Assembly (NCBI RefSeq): GCF_023667495.1
Contig: NZ_JAMOZL010000007.1
Location: forward strand, 62,001-126,000
Direction of reading: 5' to 3'
Source of the DNA: Dyadobacter sp. MSC1_007
GTDB lineage: Bacteria > Bacteroidota > Bacteroidia > Cytophagales > Spirosomataceae
Length of the DNA stretch: 64,000 bases
Position numbers and translations under genes: made by a program. Shown piece by piece: positions 33,606 to 41,611 of this stretch (position 1 is the stretch's first letter; each line of letters begins with the position of its first letter). The notes beneath the pieces are model-generated. The model saw nothing but the letters and a program-made list of their open reading frames with translations. It was not told where the DNA came from and did not search any database.

Positions 33606-35000
33606 TCAGATCAGCCCCTCGAATATGCCGGGAACAAGACCAAATAGGATCGTAAGGAAAGTGGCGAGCACCAAAACAGCTTTATAGAATGGCGCCACGC
33701 GGATTTTGATCATATCGCCTTCTCTGAGATAAGATGAAATGATCACGCGGAAGTAATAATAGATACCGACCGTCGACATCAATACTGCAATGACGGTAAT
33801 CCAGATAATCCCGCGTTCTGCCGCGCTGGTGAATATGAAAAATTTACCCCAGAAGCCAGCCGTCAAAGGAATCCCAGCTAGCGAAAGCATGGAAACGGCC
33901 AGTACGAATGCGAGTAATGGATTTTGTTTTGCAAGACCATTAAATGCCTCGTAGCGCTCGTTTGGCTGCCCTTCGATTGTCTTTTCTTTGGAGACCAATA
34001 TAAGAACGCCGAATGCACAGATTGTTGAAAGTGAATAGGCTAATGAATAAAAAATAATGGCGTTTTGGGAAGGCTTGGTCAGCGCGGTTAGTGCGATCAG
34101 CAAATAGCCCGCATGCGAAATACCCGAATAGGCCAGCATTCTTTTGAAACTGTTTTGGCTTGTGGCACCGATATTACCGACGAGTAATGTCAACACGGCA
34201 ATCGCCGCCATAACGATCCACCAGAAACCGTAGATCGGGAATGTGTTGCTTAACAAGCGGAAAAGCGCTGCAAATCCAGCTGTTTTCACGATAGTCGACA
34301 TGAAAGTCGTGAAAATCGTGGGTGCGCCTTCATAAACATCAGGTGTCCAGAAGTGGAACGGTGCTGCGGAAACCTTGAAAAGCATTCCGATCAGCAGCAG
34401 GAGAAATCCTGCATATAGTATGTAAGATTCCGATCCGGCAGGAATATTGGAAGCGTAACCCTGGATCTCAGTCAATTTGAAAGAACCCGTTGCGCCATAC
34501 AGCAGTGTGATTCCGAACAGCATAAACCCGGTGGCGAAAGCGCCCATCAGGAAATATTTCAATGCGGCTTCATTTGAGCGGAGGTTGCGTTTGTTACTTC
34601 CCGTAAGCACATACATCGCGACCGAAAGGATTTCCACGCCGATAAAAAGCATGATCAAATGCTCGAAGCCTATCATCATAATAGCACCTACGAGCGAGAA
34701 AAGCATCAAACCGTAATACTCAGCCGGTTCGGAATCCGCATTATCCTGAAATCCGCCGGAAATCGCCACGATCATGAATGCCGATAGCAATACGATCCCA
34801 TTGAATGCAAGCGTAACGTTATCCACCCGCAGCATATCGTAAAAATAGATGAATGGCCCCTTACCCCAGTCGATAAAATTGCTGGCAAGAGCGATGATCA
34901 GGAAAAGAAGGGTCGCGGGAAGGAGGATATTTTTGGATTTCGAGAAGCCCAGAAAAAGCGTTACAACTCCAAGAAACGACAACAATATAATGGGATACAT
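33606..35000 (-). CDS. nuoN: NADH-quinone oxidoreductase subunit N
   Basis: A 464-residue antiporter-like membrane subunit of complex I. About 14 hydrophobic segments; LFIGVEILSVAMYVLTG holds the key Glu of segment 5, FKVSAAPFHFWTPDVYEGAP and KRMLAYSGISHAGYLLIAL the family Lys-bearing words. ATG at 35000 lies seven bases after nuoM, the last gene of the block. Confidence 0.95.
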   Translation of the reverse strand: MYPIILLSFLGVVTLFLGFSKSKNILLPATLLFLIIALASNFIDWGKGPFIYFYDMLRVDNVTLAFNGIVLLSAFMIVAISGGFQDNADSEPAEYYGLMLFSLVGAIMMIGFEHLIMLFIGVEILSVAMYVLTGSNKRNLRSNEAALKYFLMGAFATGFMLFGITLLYGATGSFKLTEIQGYASNIPAGSESYILYAGFLLLLIGMLFKVSAAPFHFWTPDVYEGAPTIFTTFMSTIVKTAGFAALFRLLSNTFPIYGFWWIVMAAIAVLTLLVGNIGATSQNSFKRMLAYSGISHAGYLLIALTALTKPSQNAIIFYSLAYSLSTICAFGVLILVSKEKTIEGQPNERYEAFNGLAKQNPLLAFVLAVSMLSLAGIPLTAGFWGKFFIFTSAAERGIIWITVIAVLMSTVGIYYYFRVIISSYLREGDMIKIRVAPFYKAVLVLATFLTILFGLVPGIFEGLI

Positions 35001-35007
35001 ATTCTAC

Positions 35008-36456
35008 TTAGTTATTTACCAGTTGTAAAAGTTGGCTTACAGCAGGTTCGGTTAGTTTCAGGAATGTGTTGGGATAAATGCCGATCCAGAATACCATAAT
35101 CACGAGCGGCAGCAATACCGCGCGCTCACCGGCAGTAAGGTCCTGGAAACCTTCAACCCATTTGGATTTAGGCCCAAACATCGATTTCTGGAAAAGTCGC
35201 AGCATATAAACAGACCCAAGAATGATCGTAAGCCCTGCAATAGCTCCCAACCAGGCGTCATATTGAAACACGCCCGATAATAACAGGAACTCGCCTACAA
35301 AGCCATTGGTCAACGGAAGTGCGACGCTACCGAGCAGTAATACCATGAAATAGACGCTCAGGTGCGGCGTGCTTTGCGTAATGCCCCCCAACTGGTCGAG
35401 ATAGCGGGTTTTAGTCCGCGAATAAATGATATCAACAATAAAGAACAAACCGATCACATTGATCCCGTGCGCGAGCATCTGGATAAGCGCGCCTTGCAAT
35501 CCATTTACGGATAGCGAGAACACACCCGCCGCCATTAAGCCCACGTGTGCAAATGAGGAATAAGCGATCAGGCGTTTCATATCACTCTGCTGTATCGCGA
35601 TGATCGAACCGTAAATAATGCCGATCACGGAAAGGATCATTGCCACAATGCCCCAGTCGGCCATTCCTTGCGGTACGATTGGAAGCAGGAGGCGGATCAA
35701 ACCATAAACCCCCATTTTCAACATAATACCGGAAAGCAGCATTGTTGCCGGGGTTGGCGATTCAGTGTAAGTGTCTGGTTGCCAGGTGTGGAAAGGGAAG
35801 AGCGGCATTTTGATCGCAAAGGCGATAAAGAATGCCCAGAACAAGAATCCCTGAGCCGTGGGACTCAACTGTAACTGGTAAAATGCGGTAATTTCAGAAG
35901 TATGCGTGCCGGGAGTCTGGTAATAAAGGTACACCAGCGCGACCATCATAAACAAACTTCCAAAAATGGTGTAAATGAAGAACTTGAATGTCACTTTCAA
36001 CCGGTTTTCTCCGCCCCAGACAGCCGCTAGGAAGTAAATGGGGATCAATGCCGCTTCAAAGAAAAGGTAGAACAAAAATGCGTCGGTCGCCGTAAAAACC
36101 CCGATAAGCGCCGACTGCATGAAAAGGATTAGCGAGTAAAATGTAGGGGTGTTTTTATATTCATTTTTGAATGCGGACAGAATAATAAGGGGCGTCAGGA
36201 AGGTGGTCAATAAAACCAGCAGCATGCTGATCCCGTCTATTCCGGCTGCAAAAGAAATGCCGCCTGAGGCTACCCAGGCATATTTGAAACCAAATTGTGT
36301 CCCTGCCGACGGATCGAACTGCATCCAGGTGGCAACGGCAACGCCCAACGAAGCGAGCCCACCGACCAGCGCTATTTGCTTGGCCAGCCGTTCGCCGGAG
36401 ATGAGGGTGATAACGCCTGCCGCTATCGGTAAAAGTATTAAAAGAAGAGTAAGCAT
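35008..36456 (-). CDS. nuoM: NADH-quinone oxidoreductase subunit M
   Basis: A 482-residue antiporter-like proton-pumping subunit. FFEAALIPIYFLAAVWGG contains the segment-5 Glu, KMPLFPFHTWQPDTYTESPT and DMKRLIAYSSFAHVGLM the Lys-bearing half-helices. Fourteen segments are expected. It follows nuoL by 56 bases. Confidence 0.96.
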   Translation of the reverse strand: MLTLLLILLPIAAGVITLISGERLAKQIALVGGLASLGVAVATWMQFDPSAGTQFGFKYAWVASGGISFAAGIDGISMLLVLLTTFLTPLIILSAFKNEYKNTPTFYSLILFMQSALIGVFTATDAFLFYLFFEAALIPIYFLAAVWGGENRLKVTFKFFIYTIFGSLFMMVALVYLYYQTPGTHTSEITAFYQLQLSPTAQGFLFWAFFIAFAIKMPLFPFHTWQPDTYTESPTPATMLLSGIMLKMGVYGLIRLLLPIVPQGMADWGIVAMILSVIGIIYGSIIAIQQSDMKRLIAYSSFAHVGLMAAGVFSLSVNGLQGALIQMLAHGINVIGLFFIVDIIYSRTKTRYLDQLGGITQSTPHLSVYFMVLLLGSVALPLTNGFVGEFLLLSGVFQYDAWLGAIAGLTIILGSVYMLRLFQKSMFGPKSKWVEGFQDLTAGERAVLLPLVIMVFWIGIYPNTFLKLTEPAVSQLLQLVNN

Positions 36457-36512
36457 ATTTTCAGGTCGACGGTCAGCAAGAAATGATGAACGGATTTATG
36501 AATGATGACAGA

Positions 36513-38429
36513 TCAGAGTAACAGCTTCCAGAACAAAATGACGACAATGCCAATCACCATCGCGAACACATAGTCGCCGGTTGAGCCGGTTTGTGTTTTT
36601 TTCAAAAGTTTGGCGAAAAAGCCAACCAGTCTTACTACGGCGTCGATAATCAAGTCAATGAAGAACTCCCCAAAGCTGTAAAGTATATTGGACAGCGTCT
36701 TAATCGGTTTTACAAATACATTGTCGTACAGTTCGTCCACGTAGTATTTGTTGTAAATAACTCGTTGCAAAGAAGACTTGCCTTCCGAATCCGGTGCTGG
36801 AACTGCCGCTTTTTGTACGTACATCACGTAGGCGACGATCGCGGAGACGAGCGCAGCAGCAACCGAAATGCCCATCAGCACATATTCTTCCGAATGTGAA
36901 AGAGTAGTAGGCTCAAATGCAGCAGGGTTAACCTGCTTTGCCGCGTCGTAAAGCGGGCTCATAAACTCGGCAAGGTGGTGCGTGCCATGCAATGCTTCCG
37001 GAACTCCGATAAATCCACCAAGCGCGGAAAGTACGGCCAGGATCATCAGCGGAATAGTCATCGAAGCGGGAGATTCGTGCAGGTGGTGCTCCTGCTCGTG
37101 CGTGCCCCGGAAGGTTCCGAAGAAGGTAAGGAACAGCAGACGGAACATATAAAATGACGTCATAACCGAACCTAGCACACCTACTACCCAAAGGACTTTG
37201 TTGTGTTCAAAAACGTGTGCGAGGATTTCATCTTTCGAGAAAAAGCCTGCAAATGGAGGAATACCGGCAATTGCGATCGTTGCGATCAGGAAAGTGAGGA
37301 ATGTAACAGGCAGTTTTTTCCGCAAACCACCCATCGAGCGAATATCCTGCTCGTCGGACATGGCGTGAATTACGCTACCGGCGCCAAGGAACAGCAATGC
37401 TTTAAAGAATGCGTGCGTGATGACATGGAACATTGAAGCCGAATAGGCCATTGCGCCGAGGCCCATGAACATGTAACCCAGCTGACTAACAGTGGAATAG
37501 GCCAGTACTTTTTTAATATCGTTCTGCAAAAGGCCGATTGAAGCAGCAAATAATGCGGTAGCGCCCCCGATGATGCCCACGATTTCAAGCGTGGATGGAG
37601 CGAGTGAATACAGCACGTTGGAGCGGATCACCATGTAAATACCCGCTGTAACCATCGTCGCAGCGTGGATCAGGGCCGAAACCGGGGTAGGGCCTGCCAT
37701 CGCGTCGGGTAGCCAGGTATATAAGGGGATTTGGGCCGATTTTCCCATTGCACCTACAAAGAGAAGCAATGTAATGGTGATGATCACGGGATCGCCTACC
37801 TGAAAGCCCGTTGCCTTGCTGAAAACTTCCGAATATTCTACCGAACCAAATGTTGCGATGATCGTGAAAATCCCCAAAAGGAAGCCAAGGTCACCCACAC
37901 GGTTCATAATGAATGCCTTACGGGCGGCATTGTTGTAGTTTGTGTTTTTATTCCAAAAACCGATCAGCAAGTAGGAGCAAAGTCCAACGCCTTCCCAACC
38001 GATAAACATAATCACATAATTGGAGCCCAAAACGAGCAGCAACATGAAGAACAGGAAAAGGTTGAGGTAAGCGAAAAATTTACCGAAACCCTCATCGTGA
38101 TGCATGTAGCCAATGGAATAAATATGGATCAGGGAACCTACACCCGTGATAATCATCAGCATTAAAAGCGATAGCTGATCAACGTGGAATGAAAAGGGGA
38201 TATTGAGGTCGCCGACCGAAATCCAGTCGAAAAGCGGGATGATCACCGGCTGGCTGCCGCCTGCTACAAAAGCATTGAAAGTCATTACCGATAAAACGAA
38301 GCTGGCCACAACCGCCAACGTTCCGATAATACCGACCGCGCCTTTTGGGATATGAGTGAATCCAATTCCGTTGATCAGAAAACCAATAAGTGGCAACAGC
38401 GGAATCAGAATGAGTAATGATGCAGACAT
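36513..38429 (-). CDS. nuoL: NADH-quinone oxidoreductase subunit L
   Basis: A 638-residue distal proton-pumping subunit. MFIGWEGVGLCSYLLIGFW (segment-5 Glu), QIPLYTWLPDAMAGPTPVSALIHAATMV and DIKKVLAYSTVSQLGYMFM are present. The C-terminal lateral helix is represented by the last 120 residues after a charged loop. Follows nuoK by 63 bases. Confidence 0.97.
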   Translation of the reverse strand: MSASLLILIPLLPLIGFLINGIGFTHIPKGAVGIIGTLAVVASFVLSVMTFNAFVAGGSQPVIIPLFDWISVGDLNIPFSFHVDQLSLLMLMIITGVGSLIHIYSIGYMHHDEGFGKFFAYLNLFLFFMLLLVLGSNYVIMFIGWEGVGLCSYLLIGFWNKNTNYNNAARKAFIMNRVGDLGFLLGIFTIIATFGSVEYSEVFSKATGFQVGDPVIITITLLLFVGAMGKSAQIPLYTWLPDAMAGPTPVSALIHAATMVTAGIYMVIRSNVLYSLAPSTLEIVGIIGGATALFAASIGLLQNDIKKVLAYSTVSQLGYMFMGLGAMAYSASMFHVITHAFFKALLFLGAGSVIHAMSDEQDIRSMGGLRKKLPVTFLTFLIATIAIAGIPPFAGFFSKDEILAHVFEHNKVLWVVGVLGSVMTSFYMFRLLFLTFFGTFRGTHEQEHHLHESPASMTIPLMILAVLSALGGFIGVPEALHGTHHLAEFMSPLYDAAKQVNPAAFEPTTLSHSEEYVLMGISVAAALVSAIVAYVMYVQKAAVPAPDSEGKSSLQRVIYNKYYVDELYDNVFVKPIKTLSNILYSFGEFFIDLIIDAVVRLVGFFAKLLKKTQTGSTGDYVFAMVIGIVVILFWKLLL

Positions 38430-38492
38430 GTCTATTTTTTAATCTTTAATCTCTTGATTGTTTATCGGCCATATTCTGGCAGAGTCCAATAC

Positions 38493-38846
38493 TTACCATT
38501 TCAGCTTATTGAGGAACCCGATGTCCGTATTTCTGGTATTGCGGTAAATCATTACAATAATGGCCAGTCCGACCGCCACTTCGGCGGCTGCCACTGCCAT
38601 GATAAAAAACACGAAAACCTGTGCAGAAGGATCTGAACGGTAGGAAGAAAATGCAATCAGGAGCAGGTTCGCAGCATTCAGCATCAATTCGATAGACATG
38701 AAAATGATAATGGCGTTCCTGCGTGTGAGAACACCTATGATGCCAATTACGAAAAGTAAGGTACTGAGAATTAGGTAGCTTTGAAGTGGGATATTTTGAA
38801 TAACCGCTGGTATATTGACCTCTGGCACGGTGGGGTTTGGGATCAT
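38493..38846 (-). CDS. nuoK: NADH-quinone oxidoreductase subunit K
   Basis: A 117-residue membrane subunit with three helices. Conserved Glu occur in MSIELMLNAANLLL and AAAEVAVGLAI. The N-terminal 15 residues before the first helix are longer than in E. coli NuoK. It is the first gene of the block, with its own consensus promoter 55 bases upstream; nuoA-J are not in the window. Confidence 0.95.
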   Translation of the reverse strand: MIPNPTVPEVNIPAVIQNIPLQSYLILSTLLFVIGIIGVLTRRNAIIIFMSIELMLNAANLLLIAFSSYRSDPSAQVFVFFIMAVAAAEVAVGLAIIVMIYRNTRNTDIGFLNKLKW

Positions 38847-38900
38847 AGCAGGTTTACCTTGTTGGATATTCGGTTAAAATAGTCAAAAATAGATTTCAGG

Positions 38901-38931
38901 CAAAAATAGACATAATTACTACTTACTCAAA
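38901..38931 (-). promoter_or_regulatory. nuoKLMN promoter, full consensus
   Basis: On the minus strand TTTG (38931-38928), 19 bases, then TATTTTTG (38908-38901), a perfect Bacteroidota promoter. A second TATTTTTG copy lies at 38891-38884. Transcription should start near 38894, about 48 bases before the nuoK ATG. Confidence 0.75.
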
Positions 38932-38949
38932 CCTGTCGCGCCGATTATG

Positions 38950-39759
38950 TCAACGCTGGGTTAATGCCCTCAGTTTAATCTCTGTCAATTTGCGTTTGGT
39001 ATCCAGCGGAAATTCTCCTTTCATCATCCAGTCGAAGAAAGAAGGTTCATTTTTCAAGATATCGGTGACACGTTTGCCGTTATGCTTGCCAAAATTGAAG
39101 ACTTCTTCACCCTTGTCGTTGAATACCATCCGGCCTGCGAAGTCCACGATTTTCGATGCGGTGAGCTCATGGAGGGCAACCACGTCGTTTTTAATGGGCT
39201 CGGTTTCTTTTCCGTGGGAGTCGGTGACGATCATGCCCTCATAACGGGCTATTTGTCCCTGCAACACTTCAAAAGTAGCGATGGTATCAGCTTCGGCGCT
39301 GTGCGCGTTGGTGAGTGTTTTGCCGCAATAGAATTTATAGGCAGCCGAAAGGTTACGCGGCTCCATCATATGATAAATACGCTGCACGTCCACCATGCGG
39401 CGGTTTTTAACATCAAAATCCACACCTACTCGAAGGAATTCCTCGACAAGCATCGGAATATCGAACCGGTTGCTGTTGAAGCCGGCCAGGTCGCATCCTT
39501 CCAGAAATGTAGCAAGGTTTTTGGCAACGCTTTTGAAAGTCGGAGCGTCTTTCACGTCCTCATCGTAAATGCCGTGGATAAGGCTGCTTTCGAGCGGAAT
39601 AGGCATTTCGGGATTGATCCTCCGCGTTCGGATCTCCGTCTCACCGTTCACGAGCGCCTTCACAACCGATATCTCGACAATGCGATCGCGGACAATATTG
39701 ACTCCTGTTGTTTCAAGATCAAAAAAAGCAAGAGGCTTTTTCAGACGGAGGGTATGCAT
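38950..39759 (-). CDS. DEDDh 3'-5' exonuclease (DnaQ-like) with extra C-terminal domain
   Basis: A 269-residue protein. The exonuclease fills residues about 8-180: FFDLETTG (Exo I), GFNSNRFDIPML (Exo II) and AHSAEADTIAT (Exo III with the His). About residues 205-265 (VFNFGKHNGKRVTDIL, FFDWMMKGEFP) form a small domain that resembles DUF3820-type modules. It removes 3' nucleotides from DNA or RNA; as an isolated protein it could be a proofreading or repair nuclease rather than the DNA polymerase III epsilon subunit. Its upstream region contains a marked inverted repeat. Confidence 0.87.
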   Translation of the reverse strand: MHTLRLKKPLAFFDLETTGVNIVRDRIVEISVVKALVNGETEIRTRRINPEMPIPLESSLIHGIYDEDVKDAPTFKSVAKNLATFLEGCDLAGFNSNRFDIPMLVEEFLRVGVDFDVKNRRMVDVQRIYHMMEPRNLSAAYKFYCGKTLTNAHSAEADTIATFEVLQGQIARYEGMIVTDSHGKETEPIKNDVVALHELTASKIVDFAGRMVFNDKGEEVFNFGKHNGKRVTDILKNEPSFFDWMMKGEFPLDTKRKLTEIKLRALTQR

Positions 39760-39860
39760 AAGGCAATCTAATTGGTTTTGGCGCCGCGAAGTTACGCCGA
39801 AAGGCCAGACAGCGCAAGAAACCCATTAGTTTATACAGATTATAAAAAACGGTCCGGTAT

Positions 39861-39939
39861 GGTCAGGAAAACGTCAGGTTTTAGTTCTTCTTGAGCAATT
39901 CCTGACCTCTTCTGACAATATCTGACCGTTTTCCTGACC
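39861..39939. repeat. Inverted repeat cluster of tcagg/cctga words
   Basis: The arm ggtcaggaaaacg (39861-39873) is matched exactly in reverse by cgttttcctgacc (39927-39939). Between them are further copies: gtcagg at 39873-39878, cctgac at 39901-39906, ctgac at 39912-39916 and 39922-39926. It lies just after the glpK stop and 100 bases before the exonuclease ATG, so it could be a terminator for glpK or an operator for the nuclease gene. Confidence 0.65.
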
Positions 39940-39945
39940 AATTTA

Positions 39946-41445
39946 TTAGTCAATCCAATCATAAGACTTGGTAACCGCCTTCTTCCAGCCCTTGTAAAAC
40001 CCTGCCCGCTTCTCTTCGGCCATGTCCGGGTTCCAGGTGTGGGCAATGGCCCAGTTCTTTTTCAACTCGTCGGTATTTTTCCAGTAACCTACTGCCAGTC
40101 CGGCTGCATAGGCGGCACCCAACGCAGTGGTTTCGGCTACGGCCGGTGACACGACCTGCGTATTGAGGATATCTGATTGAAATTGCATTAATAACTGATT
40201 GGAAACCATTCCACCGTCCACCCGAAGCGATGCAAGCTCGATACCTGAATCCTGCTCCATGGCACGAACAACATCGACCGTCTGATAAGCCGTCGCTTCC
40301 AACACGGCACGCGCAATATGGCCTTTGTTGACATAACGCGTTAGTCCGGCGATCACTCCGCGGGCGTCATTACGCCAATAGGGTGCATAAAGGCCCGAAA
40401 ATGCAGGTACGAAATAAGCGCCGCCATTGTCTTCGACGGTTTTCGCCAGCTTTTCGATATCGCTGCTGTTTTTGATCAATCCCAAGTTATCGCGGACCCA
40501 TTGAACGAGTGCACCCGTGACGGCCACGCTTCCTTCCAGCGCATATTGGACGGGCTGGTCGCCGAATTTATAGGAAATGGTCGTTAGAAGCCCGTTTTCG
40601 GAGGTTTTTAGCTCGGTACCTGTGTTCATTACCAGAAAGCAACCGGTTCCGTAAGTGTTTTTGGCCATACCAGGTTCAAAGCAGGTCTGGCCCACCAATG
40701 CGGCGTGCTGGTCGCCCAGGTCGCCTGCCACCGGTACACCGGGAAGTATTTCATGATTTACGTGACCATACACCTCGCTGCTGCTTTTAATCGCCGGAAG
40801 CATCAGTTCCGGAATATTGTAGGCCGAAAGCATCGATTTGTCCCATTGCAGCGTGCGTAGGTTCATCAGCTGCGTGCGGCTCGCATTGGTCACGTCTGTT
40901 ACGTGAATGCCCCCGTGGGTCCCGCCCGTGAGGTGCCATATTAAGAATGTATCAATGTTTCCAAAGAGTGCTTCGCCTTTTTCAGCGTCTTCGCGGATGC
41001 CTTCCACGTTATCGAGCAGCCATTTGAGTTTCAAACCGCTGAAATAGGTTGAAACAGGCAGACCGGTAATGTCGCGGAACTGGTTGAGGCCGCCTTCTCT
41101 TTCATATTTTGCCACGAGATCGGTAGTGCGTGTATCCTGCCAAACCAATGCATTATAATAAGGTTTCCCTGTCCGTTTATTCCATACAACCGTGGTTTCG
41201 CGCTGGTTGGTAATGCCGATAGCCGCAATATCCGTTGCATTAGCCGATACATTGATCCGCGCCAGGGCGATCACTTCGAGCGTATTTTTCCAGATTTCGG
41301 TAGGATTGTGCTCCACCCATCCCGGATGCGGGTAAATCTGTTCATGTTCCTTCTGACCTACTGAAACGATGGTTCCCTGATGGTTAAAAAGTATGCAGCG
41401 AGTGCTGGTAGTTCCCTGGTCAATGGCGGCAATGTATTTCGACAT
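39946..41445 (-). CDS. glpK: Glycerol kinase
   Basis: A 499-residue FGGY-family kinase that phosphorylates glycerol to sn-glycerol 3-phosphate. [15 protein letters not shown] (phosphate 1), [38 protein letters not shown], the family word [14 protein letters not shown] and [16 protein letters not shown] (adenosine) are all present. No glpF or glpD adjoins it; the partner genes must be elsewhere. Confidence 0.97.
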   Translation of the reverse strand: MSKYIAAIDQGTTSTRCILFNHQGTIVSVGQKEHEQIYPHPGWVEHNPTEIWKNTLEVIALARINVSANATDIAAIGITNQRETTVVWNKRTGKPYYNALVWQDTRTTDLVAKYEREGGLNQFRDITGLPVSTYFSGLKLKWLLDNVEGIREDAEKGEALFGNIDTFLIWHLTGGTHGGIHVTDVTNASRTQLMNLRTLQWDKSMLSAYNIPELMLPAIKSSSEVYGHVNHEILPGVPVAGDLGDQHAALVGQTCFEPGMAKNTYGTGCFLVMNTGTELKTSENGLLTTISYKFGDQPVQYALEGSVAVTGALVQWVRDNLGLIKNSSDIEKLAKTVEDNGGAYFVPAFSGLYAPYWRNDARGVIAGLTRYVNKGHIARAVLEATAYQTVDVVRAMEQDSGIELASLRVDGGMVSNQLLMQFQSDILNTQVVSPAVAETTALGAAYAAGLAVGYWKNTDELKKNWAIAHTWNPDMAEEKRAGFYKGWKKAVTKSYDWID

Positions 41446-41553
41446 ATGGTATTATGATTGATTTTATTTGTAATAAAGTCAGTAAGTAGGAAAAATTAAC
41501 CGAACGTGACAAACGGCCATTGCATTTTATTAACCGGAAGCCCCGAAAGCCGG

Positions 41554-41581
41554 TTGGCTGCGTCCGATATGTTTACATTTG
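41554..41581 (+). promoter_or_regulatory. pbpC promoter, consensus
   Basis: TTG (41554-41556), 17 bases, then TACATTTG (41574-41581), matching the Bacteroidota consensus. A 6-base inverted repeat aaccgg/ccggtt (41532-41537, 41550-41555) overlaps the -33 word. The ATG follows 30 bases on. Confidence 0.65.
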
Positions 41582-41611
41582 TAACTGAATCGCGATCCAC
41601 GCCATCCTCCT

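Noticed and set aside
39840..40046. 68-codon minus-strand frame at the end of glpK
   Set aside because: It overlaps the glpK C-terminus in another frame and runs through the intergenic inverted repeat.
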